From positions 63,099,290 to 63,163,289 of the forward strand of contig NC_087063.1 of the NCBI RefSeq assembly GCF_963678635.1: a stretch of DNA of 64,000 bases. The letters are read 5' to 3'. Positions 1-12,500 of this stretch are shown piece by piece. How positions within the stretch are numbered: the first letter of the stretch is position 1; each line of letters opens with the position of its first letter. The notes below the pieces were generated by a model. That model worked only from the letters and a program-made list of their open reading frames with translations, made no database searches and had not been told where the DNA came from. This stretch comes from Symsagittifera roscoffensis. Lineage: Eukaryota > Xenacoelomorpha > Acoela > Convolutidae. The position numbers and the translations under genes were made by a program.

Positions 1-494
1 AAACAGAATGTATTCAATTTAGCTAGAAACTTTCCATAATAGAAGTACTCTCAATGTTTGAAATATGTATTTGTCAGACTTTAAAACTAAGTTTCTTCAA
101 AACAAGAATAGCTATAGAAGAGTGATGATATTGATGAAGATCTTATTATTTTTTGTTTTCAGGAACACGAGTAATGAGTTTAAAAGTTGGAGAGGATCTT
201 GATAAAAATGATTAATGCCATATTTAGGAACAGTGTTTTGTTATGAGGAAGAATATAGCTGGAATACTGAATATTTAAGTTACAAACCAATGAAAATCCT
301 ATAAAACATTTCTCAAAATCCAGATGAGAGTTACCTTAATAAAATGAATGTTTTAGTTTGATTGATGATTTTCACTTTTCTTTCACAAACCTTTTTTGAA
401 AATCTGGAAAGCTTCGAAAACATTGCTTTTGTGAATACCTCATATGGTTAGTTGTTTTCAAAAATGATTAAGAAAATTAAAAAGATGAAAAGAT

Positions 495-800
495 TATTTC
501 CGATTGGTTGAAATCAAACTGGTTGAAATTACTTTTGAAGTCGAAGTTGATTTCAATTGATTTAAGTTCGAATGCATATTTTTTCCATTGTAGGTAAGGC
601 TCAGAACTGATTGGTTGACAATAATGCTGTTGAAAGTTCCATAAAAAGGGTTGATTTTGATCAGTTCTTCTTAAAGCTGTTGAGAGATCCGTAATAGGTG
701 AAGCTTCATTCTGATTAGTTGATGTACAGAATTTTGCAAAATCCATTATAAGTAAAGCTCAAACCTGATTGCTTGATGTCAATACTTTTGTTCAATGTTT
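495..800. repeat. Degenerate ~60-bp repeats containing ATTGG (inverted CCAAT)
   Basis: Four or five diverged units carry a CTGATTGGTTGA-like core followed by an A/T run resembling TTTTGAAAATTCCAT. Related units occur at 2,605-2,740, 24,725-24,890, 26,180-26,290, 41,430-41,490 and 52,590-52,715. Read on the minus strand the core is a CCAAT box. The minus-strand ORF covering 477-746 is a by-product of these units and is not called as a gene. Confidence 0.5.
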
Positions 801-1030
801 TCGTTGTTTCTCTAACATGCGTACAAAAAAGTTTATATAATGTACAATGTCCTAATAAGTGTACAAACGTTGTATCGTTAGTTTATTTTGTGTTCTAATT
901 GTTTTCGATCATTTGGTGTACTTTACCATGAACCGGTCATTTATTCTCAGAGATAAAAGGACTTTAAAAAAGATAATACTTACAAAAGATGACTTAAAAG
1001 ACAAGCAACAATTATTTTGGAAATTATTAC
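801..1030. other. AT-rich stretch without a recognisable gene
   Basis: A short plus-strand ORF (859-1,092) crosses the end of the Y1 copy. It has no match in the other Y-bearing repeats, so I do not call it. The stretch resembles the sequence at 33,970-34,160 and 37,510-37,700 that lies just beyond the 3' end of other Y copies. Confidence 0.35.
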
Positions 1031-1474
1031 TCAAAGAACTGTCGAGAGTTCTAGAGGTTTTCTATAGAACGCAGAGCTGGTCGAGGTTTTAGTGGTTGTT
1101 CGGGTGGGCTGTTTTGAGGCATTGCTCTAGAAAACCTTTTATCTTCGTCTATTGCGATGGGGTTTTTGGCTGATTCTGCTTCCTACCAAGGAAAAAGGAA
1201 GTCGTTGACTGGTTGAGTCACATATTGGGAGTCAGGAGTTACTGGTTAGTTCATGCCCACATGCGTAGACACTTCCTCCATCATTTGCATTTCTTCAAGT
1301 TGGTTCTCTGCCATGGGTAATTTCGTCATATGATGTTTGCTGAAATCGCTTCGCATCACTTCGACCATGTGTCAGAAAAACTCCAGAGACTGTTTCTCGC
1401 ATTTGGATTTGTACTAGATCAGGCGAAAAAACTACCAAGCGTATAAGATTACTGTTTTGCACTGAGAATATCAT
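1031..1474 (-). pseudogene. Y1: decayed copy of small conserved gene Y, function unknown
   Basis: Reading down from ATG at 1,474, the product starts with the family signature M-I-F-S-V-Q-N-S-N-L, then S-P-D-L-V-Q-I-Q and R-E-T-V-S-G. It then loses frame near residue 45. The middle (about 1,330-1,230) and the C-terminal end (about 1,070-1,031) are still recognisable in other frames. The segment corresponding to W-E-E in Y3 reads TGG TAG GAA here, the same in-frame stop seen in Y2. The family protein is about 150 residues, acidic in its second half, without a signal peptide or membrane segment, and ends near A-A-R-x-L-F-D. Its promoter-like CCAAT array is at 1,680-1,835 and copy Z1 follows at higher coordinates. 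I know no homologue. Confidence 0.5.
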
Positions 1475-1679
1475 TTTGACAAAAAAGTTTAGTAAAATGG
1501 ATAGAAAAAGAAAAAGAATGATGACATTTTTAGAGCTGAAAGAGGAGGTAGTTGACAGCAGTTAAAATAAAGTTTTAAGAAAATAAAGCTGAGAGGAGGT
1601 AGTAGACGGTATTGAGGTTGAAAATAAAATGATTTTGAGTTAAGAATGAGACTTGATTTTCCTTATTTGGTCTGTAGTT

Positions 1680-1835
1680 GTTTCCAATCAGGTTTCAGCT
1701 ACCTTTTATGGAAACTTTATTTTAAAGTCGTATCCAAGCAGAAATATAGTTCCTTTACAGGAATTTTTCAGACATTGTCGTTTACAATCACAAAAAATAT
1801 TCAATTTTGTTCTGGTTGTCGTAACCAATTAGAAA
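1680..1835 (-). promoter_or_regulatory. CCAAT-box array upstream of Y1
   Basis: Boxes of the form CCAATCAG or close variants occur at about 1,682, 1,733, 1,785 and 1,824, several preceded by GTCGT. The same arrangement recurs upstream of Y2-Y5. On the minus strand, where Y is read, they are ATTGG boxes 200-360 bp upstream of its start. Copy 1 is the most eroded of the set. Confidence 0.45.
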
Positions 1836-1998
1836 AAAGATACCTTTAAGGACTTAAGTAGTCCAAATGAGTAAAAACATACGCAGAAGAAACTGCAAAA
1901 AAATGACCTCAGGTTGTTTGCTGTAAAACTAAAAAATATCACCGGTATAAGTAACCGAAAAAAAACTCTAACAAGTAGCATCTCTGCAAAATTTCTCG

Positions 1999-2550
1999 TC
2001 AAGTCAAATGAATTTTTTGTATAAAATCAAGAAAAAACTGTAGATTTTTGATTAGATAGTCAAGTTCTGAGAGGATAGCTCGATTAAAGCAAATATCTGG
2101 AACTCTTATTCCAACCTGATCAAGCAGGATTTTGCATTTTGAAAATCTCTTAAAATGGAGGAATGAAGAACTTTGCTGGGTAGTTTTCACAAAATTGGTA
2201 ATTGAATAGGGAATACAAAAAGTGTTTTATATAATCTCATACGATTTCAAATTTTCAAGAACAAAAAAAAACTTTTCCTTGTCAGGTGTAATTCTGCCGT
2301 AAGTTTAAAGCTCTGATACTCAGTACCTCGTTTAAAAGCAAATTATTTGATTGAAAAAATTTCTCTAAAGAGACCTTTACTTAGTCGGATATCTCATTTT
2401 TGTGCAATAAAAACGTCCAAAGAATTTCGAAAAATTTCAAAGTCAATATCTATTTTATCAATAAGAACATCAATTTTAAACATTTTCTTTTTTTTTGTGA
2501 AGTAACTCGACGAAACTCAAATGTTTTCGATAAACATTTTTCTAGTAATA
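1999..2550 (-). pseudogene. Z1: decayed copy of small gene Z, function unknown
   Basis: The C-terminal part is an open stretch (2,190-1,999) ending I-Q-K-I-H-L-T, which corresponds to I-Q-K-I-Q-L-T in Z2 and Z3. Upstream, in another frame, are the equivalents of the family block A-E-L-D-L-T-R-K (about 2,300-2,270) and of the start region (about 2,550-2,500). At least two frameshifts separate these blocks. Z lies upstream of the CCAAT array of Y1 in the same orientation, as in the other copies. No function can be assigned; the product would be about 190 residues, lysine- and leucine-rich. Confidence 0.4.
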
Positions 2551-2604
2551 AATAAGGTTTTCAGAAAAATTAACAAGCACGTCATTTTGAAAAAAAGCTG
2601 GACT

Positions 2605-2740
2605 CTGATTGGTTGATACCGAACAAACAGTGATACTAAAAGGATACTCAATTCTGATTTATTGTTATCAATTTGTTTTGAAAATTCCTTGATAAGTAAA
2701 GTTTGATTCTGATTGGTTGATTTTGATTTCAGCGGCACCA
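2605..2740 (-). promoter_or_regulatory. CCAAT-type repeats upstream of Z1
   Basis: CTGATTGGTTGA occurs at about 2,606 and 2,710, with degenerate versions between. They lie 60-190 bp upstream of the Z1 start region, so on the transcribed strand they read as CCAAT boxes. The same core lies just above the Z start-like sequences at 52.6 and 54.9 kb. Confidence 0.4.
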
Positions 2741-2849
2741 AATTAAATGAAATTCATTCTGATTTTATTTTACAACGATAGAAAATTGATCAAAAAACAT
2801 GCATAATTGTTAGCTTAATTTTGACCATTTTTTGAGACTGAGGAAAATT

Positions 2850-5421
2850 ATTGTAAATCTCCTACTTAAATTTTTGGGGCTTTCGACATTGTGATATGGT
2901 CACTAAATTATTATTGAGATATCATCACTGAAAAGAAATAAAAAATGCGTCTCCTGATTGTGACAGATGTTGCACAAGACAAATAGCATGAAAAAGTCGT
3001 AAAATTCGTCGAGTTTTGAAGTGTTGAAACTGCAATTTTCATACATATAGCAGCGAGGAACTGAATATTCATTTCAAGAAGACGCTTTTTCTTCTTTTCG
3101 AAAAATGTTCTTCAAAGTGATGAAAAACGTGAGTCTGATGGAAAACGCGAGTTTTTGTAGATTGAAAAATTTATATCCAATACAGAAAACATAGAGAATA
3201 ATAAATTTTTTGAGAAATTGCAAGCAAACAAAAACTAGATATCTGTGCAATTTTGATAAAGCTCTAATATTTTGATAAAAACTGGTTAAATTTAATCTAG
3301 TAAAAATATGAAACAATTTTCACGCATTTTTTATTCGTTTATTTATGCTTTGTTCAAACGCTGTGATTTTTGATAAAACTCGAGCAATAGGATTCAAAAT
3401 TATTTTGAAAAATCTTATCGGAAATCGATCCAAAAACCTGCAATCTACGGTGAAAACAAGCTTATGGTGATTTGTGTTGTTTTAAATTTGCTGTAGAAGT
3501 TCATAATTTGAGTGATAAGTGGATATGTATTTGTTAAAAAATTGTAACAAAAGAGTGGATAATTATAAATCATCGACTAGTTGATTAGTTCTGCCAAGCT
3601 ATCTTTTTATAAACTTCCTAAGTTAAGGTCTTTGATTGAGTTCATACAAAAGTACATTTTCCGGCAGATAAAGGGTGACTTATGCTCAAAAACAATAATT
3701 TTTACTGTTTTGATAACTGACGATGACAAGATGATGAAATTTGGATGTTTTTTTTTGGATCTTGACAGTTTTCAGATAATATACACCTGAATCTGCACTG
3801 GAAGTTCACTTCAGATATAAATTAAAGCTTTTTGACGGAACTAAGTAGAATTTATAGTGGAAACGATCCCGTATAAAAACTGTCAAGTACGGGTAATTAT
3901 GTGTAAGGTATTGAACGTTTTGTTATTTTTGATGAATCAAGTAAATTCACATAAAAATTCAGATGTTATATGGATAATTTTTTCGAAGTAAGCATTCCGA
4001 GACCATTCGATTAATTGACAAGTTTTTCCATAAGCTTATCTACAATCTGGGATGAAATCAAATAAAAAAAAGTTCACAATGAAGATGACAGATGATGCAT
4101 CAAAAAAAATCCGCCGCCAAGATTTAAATTTCTTTAAATTAGATTTAAAATGTTTTAAGTTGTTGTTGTTGTAGTTTTATTAGAATTGGTATTTAGAAAA
4201 ACTGAGCAAAATCAAGACTAAAAAATTTGATTGTAATTGGTAACAAAATCTATTTTTGCATTCAAGATAGTTAATCAAGGGAGAAAACTTATCTGCGAAA
4301 CGTAATTTTGCAAAAAATACAAATTAAATTTCAAACGCTTCAGGTTTACCATTAATTTTACCTTACCTGCAAATTGATCGCTCATTTGATACTAGGCTAC
4401 TTCTAACTTTCCTGGTGCTGCCTGAATCTTCATGCAAATTAAGTTCAATAATGAGACACTATAGAAAGTCGAAACTAGGAACTATTTGATAATATAAGAC
4501 TTCTTCGGAAAAATCATTATAATTTACGTTTTAAAAGCAAAATAGAGATTATGAAAGGTTTTGAAGAAGTTTTAGCTGAAATCTAAACAATTTCTAATAT
4601 GCTTATTTTAAGTTTTTGTCAAGATCGGTTCAGTGTCAGTACAGTTTGATAAGCAAAAAATATGTGGAACTTGAGAAAAAAAGTTTACTTCAACCAAAAT
4701 TTAATATGTTTTGTCATATAATAGATGTTTCAACCAGCATTTCCCGTTTTTAAATACCATGATGAAGATGATAAAAACTTGAAAAATAAAAGATGAATTT
4801 GGTCAATTCAGCTTTGATTTAACCATTGACAAAACAAAACGATAAATATTCAAATCCTGAGTTTCTTTTTCATGAAATTTCAAAATTATTGCAATTAAAA
4901 TTTAATGGAGAGGGTTTTGTTAGCTAAGCTCACGCTTAGCATGACAAAAAAACTTGTGGGGAATACATCTAAAAGGTGTAAGGTGAAAAAAAAAGATAGA
5001 AGTTTCAGCATGGGTTCAGCTGATCTGATTGTTTTTATAGTATTCACAACAATATAAAACACGTATCTTGGCCTCAGTTATGTCAAAATTTAACGTGTTT
5101 CTTTTTTTGAAGAAAAAATGAAGAAAAAACTGTTTTAACATGCTACCAATTAATCAACAATTTGGCTTTTCACTTCTTTCACATATTATAGGATTAGTTG
5201 TAATATGATTAAACGAAGAGCAATTAGAAAAGTCAGCCACATCCTGCAAAATTTTTCCAAAAACGAGATTTTTTCCAAAAACTTGAGATTTTTTACCATC
5301 TCACAAAAATTTACCATCTGAATTTTACCATCTGATTTGTTTTGAGACCGTTTTGGAAATTTTTTTCCTATATTAATACATAGGATATCTAAAATCGCCG
5401 TCTGAAAAAATACGCTTAATT
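2850..5421. repeat. Mav-C right terminal-repeat arm (inner part)
   Basis: Aligns by eye, in the same orientation, with the right arm of Mav-B at 41.6-45.2 kb, and so in inverted orientation with the left arm at 21.1-24.6 kb. It is more diverged than the Mav-B arms are from each other. Near 5,290-5,380 it reaches the subterminal motif field (repeats of TTACCATCT and CCTATATTAATACATAGG) and stops at the LTR-like sequence. No gene is visible; short ORFs at 3,074-3,316 and 3,581-3,790 are not conserved in the other arms. Confidence 0.55.
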
Positions 5422-5836
5422 TTCTCTAACAGTCTCTGGGCACCGGGCATCCAATTTCGAACTCTCTCGGAGATATCGTCTGATTTCATGGTACGGGAGG
5501 GTTCGGATTCGTCCCGAAAGTCCCACTGGACCTTCCGCCTATACGATCTTCTTTCGTTAAACACCTTATTGTGCCTTTATGTCACGATAAGAGGCCTTGT
5601 TTTCTTCTCTATTTTTCAAATATTTTCTGACCAGATTTTGTCTTGCAATCCGGTTGTTGTGCTTTTTTATCTAATTTTGGTCAAAATGGCCTTTTTCTTA
5701 CTTCTCAGTTACGTTCTAAATCGAATCGAAATTTTGAAAATTTTCAAATCTAGAACATTCTGAGCCTTTTTTATCCAAAAGTTCTTTCCGACGTGTATCG
5801 GCAGGTTCGACTGTACCAGGCCGGTGGAGTGGCACA
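5422..5836 (-). repeat. Candidate 3' LTR of the gypsy/Cer retrotransposon
   Basis: This segment is a direct repeat of 63,345-63,803. The best block is CCTATACGATCTTCTTTCG (5,538-5,556) followed by TAAACACCTTAT with one difference; the copies also share AACAGTCTCTGGGCACCGGG and a final GGTTCGACTG...GGCACA. On the minus strand the repeat begins TGTGCC, a plausible LTR start; the other end has no clear CA. The two copies flank minus-strand gag-pol in the position expected for LTRs, about 19 kb apart once Mav-A is discounted. Divergence is considerable, including a roughly 45-bp length difference. No target duplication was found, so the boundaries are those of visible similarity. Confidence 0.55.
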
Positions 5837-6562
5837 CAATCCCCGGACAGTCCTCTCAATGTCCCCATTGAACGCATAACACCGGGTCATCGTCAAGTGG
5901 TGATCGAGTGCTCTTATTCAACTTACAAATCGCATTAGAAGTAGAAAATTGTCCACGTTTCTTCAAATCACCGCTTTCCATAAAATGAATTATACTACAT
6001 CTCCCTGTCTTTTGAAAATTTCACGAATTATGCACTATTAAGAGTGTCCTACTTTAAAAAAAATTCTGATTACTTGTGTCACTTTGTCATAAATTGTTTT
6101 TGTCCTGGCTTGCACGGCCACGCACAGGTGAAATATAACTTAGAATTACTCACCAAAATTACTCGTTTACTCATGCTGTTGCCCTAGATATAAAAACAAA
6201 GAAACTCTGTGGCTAGGAGAGGAAATGAGGTACCCACCCTTCTCGAGCAAGCGTACCGAAACCCCACCAGTTCGGCACAAAGTGATGATGTGTCTGTCCT
6301 ATGCAGGTTAAAATTTCCATTCAGTTCTAATTTGTTATAATACTCACTTAAAGGCCTGCATAAAAAGATAACATCAACTAAAACTTTTTTTGTAACTCAA
6401 CATTTTTAAATAAAAAATTACAACAGTTTCAAAATTTAAAAATTTAAAAGTTGGTTTCGATGATCAAATTTTTTTGGATTGGCCACGTTTTTACGTACAA
6501 TGACAAATAAGTTTTTCATTTCTCGCCATTCTTGTCTTCGTCTCTTCTTCGCCAATTTTCAT
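5837..6562 (-). other. 3' untranslated region between the third ORF and the LTR
   Basis: No gene is visible. Next to the LTR the minus strand reads a short purine-leaning run with GGGGATTG just before TGTGCC, a weak polypurine-tract candidate. Base composition is mixed, GC-richer below 6.3 kb and AT-rich at 6,340-6,480. Confidence 0.4.
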
Positions 6563-9500
6563 CTATGGCTTCATCTTCTTGGTTGTCCATTTCACTGTCT
6601 TCCAACACCTTCTGCAACATCTCGCAGAGTTGCGAGCCGTTCCCCAACTTTCTTGCTCCAACAGTCTTTGTTTACTGCAGGGCAGGAGGCCCACGTTCAC
6701 TTTCTGCTCCCGGTTTTGGCAGTAACTGTTGTGCAAGCACAGGCTTACTTTTCGCTCCAGGGTCAGCTCGTAAGACCTATTTCTTCTCGCTATATCCATG
6801 ACGTCATCACAGCACGGAATCAATGCATCCACCTCTGCCTTGCCCATATTCATTCAATTGCTTTTGTTATTTTTGGATTTTTGTAGTTGACTCTAAGCAA
6901 GTCCAAATCGCTGTTGAACTTCACGTTGAGTAGCTGCTTAGGTGTAGGTAGAGTCATTTCCTGTTCACTTGTTCCAGCATTGATTTCCAAATACCTCGAC
7001 GCGATCATGGCACTGACTTTTGGGATCGATACAGGCTGGGCGTTGTCGGGTAATCCCGTGGAGAATAATTCCTCCACATTCCATACCAGCATCAAGTTCA
7101 CTCGTTTTGGGGTACCATAACGTCTGTGCCAGGCAGTGGCAAGGATACTCCCCATCGGTCATCAGAACGCTTCTCCAGATCCGGTATCTTGCAGCTTCTA
7201 GCAACGGTTCCACGTCTGTAATTGTCTGATGCATGCCATCTTTTTCATCTATCGTGGCGAATTCACTCGGTAATGCTCCACTTCCCTTCTTTTTCTGGAA
7301 CTCACTCACTTTAATTTCGCTTAACTTCATGCAGTTTTCACCTGCTACTTCTTCTAACTCGCCTTCAGATCTTTTCGCGACAGCCCAATTGCTTTTCGTT
7401 AACAAATCCTACGACCTCTCTGACATTTTGGCCAGTCTCACGCACGCTGAGAAGAATTGATTGATCAACACCTGTTGTTTTCTCGCATCTAACAACACCA
7501 TGCGCATAGAGTATTCGCTGTCGCAGTGTGGTGCGGAGCTTGATCCCACCAAATTCTTCGAGCCAGTTGGTCTATGATGTCCCTCACTATCTTCCAGATT
7601 CATCTCAACTTCCAAAACTTCTCGCCAGCCTCACTTTTTGTGTTCTGGAATCACCTCCACACTTAAGGCCGTAACCAGCTCATTCCAATGACTCAGCCGA
7701 GCTGACCATGAGGTAAAATTCCTTGGCGGTCATCAGGTTCACTTCCGTTACTCCATTGCAATCCGCAATCAGTTCCATCTCGTTCTTGCCCGAATTAACC
7801 TACTGTAGCGTTTTTAATAGCTAGCAATTTTGCACACTCAGTGTAATCAGGCAGTGGCTAATTCCACACACTTGCCCTTCTATTCCACTACTGGAAGCCA
7901 GGTAAGTGCCCTTATTTATCCAATCATTCGGAGAATTCAACTCGGACAATTCCGCGGGTGACCTTTCATCCGGCTTCATTATTCTCAGAGCCAACAGGTG
8001 TTGTATTACCGCTAAATCATGTGGACTCCCGTCATCATCCAATTTAGCACGACCTCTGCAGTTACGTCGCATATCAAACTGGGGGCGTCACATTGAAGTG
8101 TTCATTTGGATAAGGACACCATCAAGGCTTCATAAGCTCTCACATCGTTACCAAACTGGTTTGTGAAAGACCGTCCCATGAACCACATTCAAAGCTCACC
8201 TGTCCTTTCAATTCCGGGAACGAGGATTTTACTTGCTCAAAGTCTTAATACATGTCCCTCGCTTCCTCATCCATGAAAGGATTATACGCTTTTCTGGGCA
8301 CACCTGACACGTACTGGAATGAGTCCCGTTTGTCTAGGGGCACGTACTCCTTTGGATCTTTGTTTCTTTCAATTAGTTACCGCTTCACTCTAATTTCTTC
8401 GTTGGAGTATCTCGTCCTTTCCTTCAGTCTCCTGTAGCTCTCCATAACATTCGATTCCCTGGTGGTTATCTGGAGCGGAATTTCCTGATATAGCTCCAGC
8501 AGAGCGCTCTGCAAGATCCGTTTACGATTAACTCCTCGGTGTCGAATAGCTTTTATGCAATCTTCCAACACGGACCACGAACCTCACAAAACAAAGGGCA
8601 GTTTTACGCTTAGCCCACGCTATCACAGAGTCGTCTCTGGTGATCAGCGCTCGTAGGGTCTCCATCAGTTCCAACTCTTGTTCCCTGCCATCAGACACAA
8701 TGCCGATATGCCAGATATGCCGCTACTGTTAAAGGTACATTCGTAGACTTGTCGAAGTACTTCTGGAAGACGACCCTCCTCGAAATCTCCAGCAGTTGTT
8801 TTAGTCCCGCTTCATTTGATTCAGATGACATTACAGTGCCATCATCCTTTGGTTTCAAATTATAGCCTTCAATTAACTCGATGAGGTGCCCTCTCGATGA
8901 GTTCCTCGCCTTGAGCATCTCCACGTTTCCACCAGCTGGCAATGCTGGTCACTCAGTGTATTCACCCATAGGGACCGATTCGGGTAAGTAATCCGACTTT
9001 ACTCGACCACGTCGAGTTGTCGTTCCAGTCTCATTCGCGCCATGTTTGTTCGCAAGGGCTTGGCTGATGACACTGGCTGATGACTTCCTGTTCAAGCTTC
9101 GTGTCCGCGAGGGTTTGCTCGCTTCTTCTAAAATTTCGAGGCTGTAAGTGGTATCAGCACAAGTGGTATCCAGTTCTCCTTTCCTCCACCACTTGGTGCT
9201 GCACGATCCCCTACTCATTCGGACGGGACACCTTTGCCAACGACGTCATCACTGCACTCGCTTTCGATTTTATCACTTTAGATCTCATATTTTTGCTACT
9301 GTCTTCGCTTTTCAGCCTTTTCAGCCCTTTCTTGGCTCGCTTAACGGGGTGCTTCTGCGCTATCTACCGTGACTGACTCGGTCAGACTGTCAGATTCAGT
9401 GGGGGCGAACAATTTTTCTAGAACCTAACGCATGATGCGTTGTTACAACCCCACCTTCCTTACGGACTGCGTTCCGTACCTGCGTAGCACATCCCAAGTT

Positions 9501-12500
9501 CTCTTCATGAAGGCCACTCGCTTCCAAGTCACCATCCTTTATCGCTCCAGTTCGCTTTGGTCTCTCTCCCATTCCTCTTCTCTCCCATTCTTCTCTCTTG
9601 GCTACTCTCATGGCTCATCAATTTCTCCTGTGAGAATCCAGTGCTAGGTAAACCGGTGCCACTAGAGACAGAATGGCTGGCGCCTCTTTCGTGGAAGACA
9701 TAAATTAGGACGGCGTCATTAGTACCAGAGGTCCATCGACCTCTTCATTATCATCATCTTCACTGAACTGGTGCTCCAGCAAACCCCTCTCTAAGGTCCC
9801 TACATCCGCTTCGCTCGTTTTACCTCTTTTCCATTCCTTGAAACTGAAATCAAAGATATGACATGCTGAAACATTCCAGCTGACAAAGCGTGGCTCCATG
9901 CCTTGACTCATTTTTCGCATCCTTTCTTCAATATCAGGAGCTGCTCCGATGCGGGGGGCTAAAACAAGAGACGTAACTCCTGGCAATAACCTCCTTATCA
10001 CCGGGTATCGATGGCTGACAATAGTCTGGACCCTGCAAACCACGCCTGCAAGTTTTCCTTCACGTGGGCATATGTATCCGGCCAGGTCGGAACTCGCAAC
10101 GCCTCTCCTGAATCTTTCACTACTGGTCACAGATTCCAGAGCTTGGGGTTGAACGTGGGTAAGATCTTTCAGGCCAATTCGACATTTGAAACCGCATTGC
10201 TGCATATCGTGGTGATAATAGAAAGATTATTTTCACCACATTTCTGGTGATGCATCGCTTTTTTGAAGTCTCCGCTTCTGTCATGGCTGATTGAGCGTCA
10301 ATATTGCTTCTCACATGACTTTAATGCTGGGAACTGATCCATCCCTGAGGCGGCTCAATAGTCACCGAATCTGCAAATGATCATTTGAGCCGGCAACGAT
10401 TATCACTTGCGGACCACGTTGACAATTTTTTGCACGATTATTACCATGCCAAATGATTGTCCCCAATCCAGCTCGGGAGTTGTAAGGAAGATCACGTCTG
10501 GCCAGAACAACAAACGAGGCGTCTAGACGTAGTCCGAACTGACCACTATCAAATATTCACTAGCATTCATGATGTCGAGGGGGTCATAGACAGCAAACAG
10601 GCCATCATCCTTTGGTAAAACCAGCCCTTTGTACCTACTATCGTCCCCATCCACCGAAATCGTCTGGTGATTATCTCTTGAATACTCACCAGAGGCTTGG
10701 CACGTTGGTTTAGAGAGTTGCCGGTACATCTTGTTGTGTTTGTTGTTGGGCTTGTGCTCGGCCAAGAATTTGCTTTTTCGGATAGGTGGTATCATCTCTC
10801 TGGTCCTCCGACGGACGTCCGTCAGGGATCGCGTGTTCAGGAGTCTCATGGTATTGTCTTGAGGCAATCCACCGAGGTCCGCGAATCTGAGCGTAGTAGC
10901 AGAGCTGAACTGCTCTTGCTTTCTAAGCAGCCAGTCCACTTACGATATCCGGTACAATCCAGACACTGTGGAGCAATTTCCATTCAACATTCTCCTGGCA
11001 TCGGATGGATCGACATGCCAGCGTATTCATGTCCTTTTACTGTCCCCATGCACTGGGTTCCAGTGGGTTCCGGATTGGTTGAGGAAATTCCCGCAGCAAT
11101 GGGAATCGTCGCGGTCAAGTTACTCGCACTCGTGGAGGCCTGGGAGCTCAATAGATTCTGGTCAGTTGGTAGTCCAAGCCGGCTCTCCAATGGCTGCCTT
11201 CGAGGATGGGTAGCAGTCCCCAACATTTCACTTATTTCCGAGTTTGGAGCAGCGGGAGCGACATTACTCGCTTCTGATGCCAAAGAATCAAGACGACTGT
11301 CGAGTGGCTCAGGCACATTGCTCCTCAGTCTTCCTCTGCCATTCGACCTGTATGAGACGAGGAAACGGGCGTCCTGAGTTCTTCTTCTAGCTCTTCGATC
11401 ATCGTTTGAAAGGCGTCGTTAATCCGCCGCCTTCCAAGGTGTGCTCCATCTCTGGTGAGCGAAGGATGGTCAGTCATGCGCAACGTCTTTTCCAGATCCA
11501 TGAGCCGCAACACGCCTGAATTGCTATTGACCTGATTACGGATCGTTTCATTCCATCGTGTCACGTTGCCGTTCGAACCTCCGGGTTCTGTGGGACCGTG
11601 AACAGAACCACGAGCCGCGGCTTGCCTTTTTCTTTTATTTTATTCAAAAGACAAGCCATCACATGTTCCTATCTGTTCTCCGGAGTAACCGGAGCCCTGG
11701 AGATGTCGTTAGTGCCTATCATTATCGTCAGCGTGTCTAACTGATCATCGATCTAGAACTCCATCAGTTTGATCACCTGGGCCACGGAGGCTCCCGCAAA
11801 GGAAACAGCAGAGGTCTGACCACTCACAAAGATCTGAATCAGAAGCTGTCCCCTATGATCAAATGACGACTTCCAGAAGGAATCGCTTGGTTGTTGACGG
11901 CAGGATTCAAGCTCCTGCCATTAAGGAAAGCTTCGGGGTGCTCCAGAGCCACTTGCACAACGAAACTCCGAAACGCAAGGTTCTTCCTGATATCCACCAG
12001 ACGCGCCCTCAAGGAGATCTCGCCATGAGTAGGACAAGCTGGCTCAATCGCATGCGATGCTCGCTTTGAGTTGCCTGAGGAGCGATCAGTGCGTTGAAAA
12101 GGGACGATCCTTCCCAGTGTCCGTCCGCCGGTCCGTTTATTCTCATTCACTGTCGCTCTGGCTACATGCGCAAAAATTTCATGATTTTGAGGAGCCAGGT
12201 ACGTGTCCGAAGGGTCATGTATGGATTTTCTGAATTTCGCCGCTGGTAATGAGGCCAGCAGAAGGGCCACGGGCTCCCTGGGGACGCTCATTCCCTGTGC
12301 TTTTGTCCTGGACTGCGTGTCCCTGGACCCTTCCAAGTCCATTGCCGTCAGGATTTCTGGCGAGATTTGACCCACTTTTGCCTGGTGTAAATCTTTCAGG
12401 TGTTTGATTGCTTCTTCTTTAAGAGTTATAAGCAACTCATCGTGCCTCTTCTTCGACTAGTCTCGTTCCTGGGCTATTGCCTTATACTCTTTTATTTTGG

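Larger units (their letters stand above)
1..5421. mobile_element. Mav-C: right-hand part of a Maverick/Polinton-like element, cut off by the window start
   Basis: This AT-rich stretch has the same order of modules as the right half of Mav-B: small gene Y, a CCAAT array, small gene Z, a second CCAAT array, then a long terminal-repeat arm. From about 2,850 onward it aligns by eye with 41.6-45.2 kb. Examples are the blocks near 3,420-3,580 and 42,160-42,330, and the TTACCATCT-rich tail at 5,290-5,380. The element does not end at 5,421. A gypsy LTR starts there, and the missing outer terminus reappears at 63,804-63,956 beyond the retrotransposon. No polymerase is visible in the part present, and the left half lies outside the window. 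The assignment is inferred from shared repeats and is not an independent gene-based call. Confidence 0.6.

Noticed and set aside
477-746. 89-codon minus-strand ORF rich in N-Q
   Set aside because: It is the translation of degenerate CTGATTGG repeats that are non-coding elsewhere.
5373-5564. 63-codon minus-strand ORF in the left LTR with similarity to the right LTR copy
   Set aside because: The shared frame (R-R-S-Y-R-R-K-V) shifts between the copies and lies in LTR sequence. DNA-level repeat similarity explains it.
5800-5815. tRNA or SINE B box (GGTTCGACTG)
   Set aside because: No A box or cloverleaf around it. It recurs only as part of the LTR-like repeat.
10697-11377. 226-codon plus-strand ORF, the longest open frame in the window
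   Set aside because: It lies antisense to recognisable gypsy third-ORF blocks, including the end of the SGNH domain. It has no recognisable motif and the GC-rich context favours long antisense frames.
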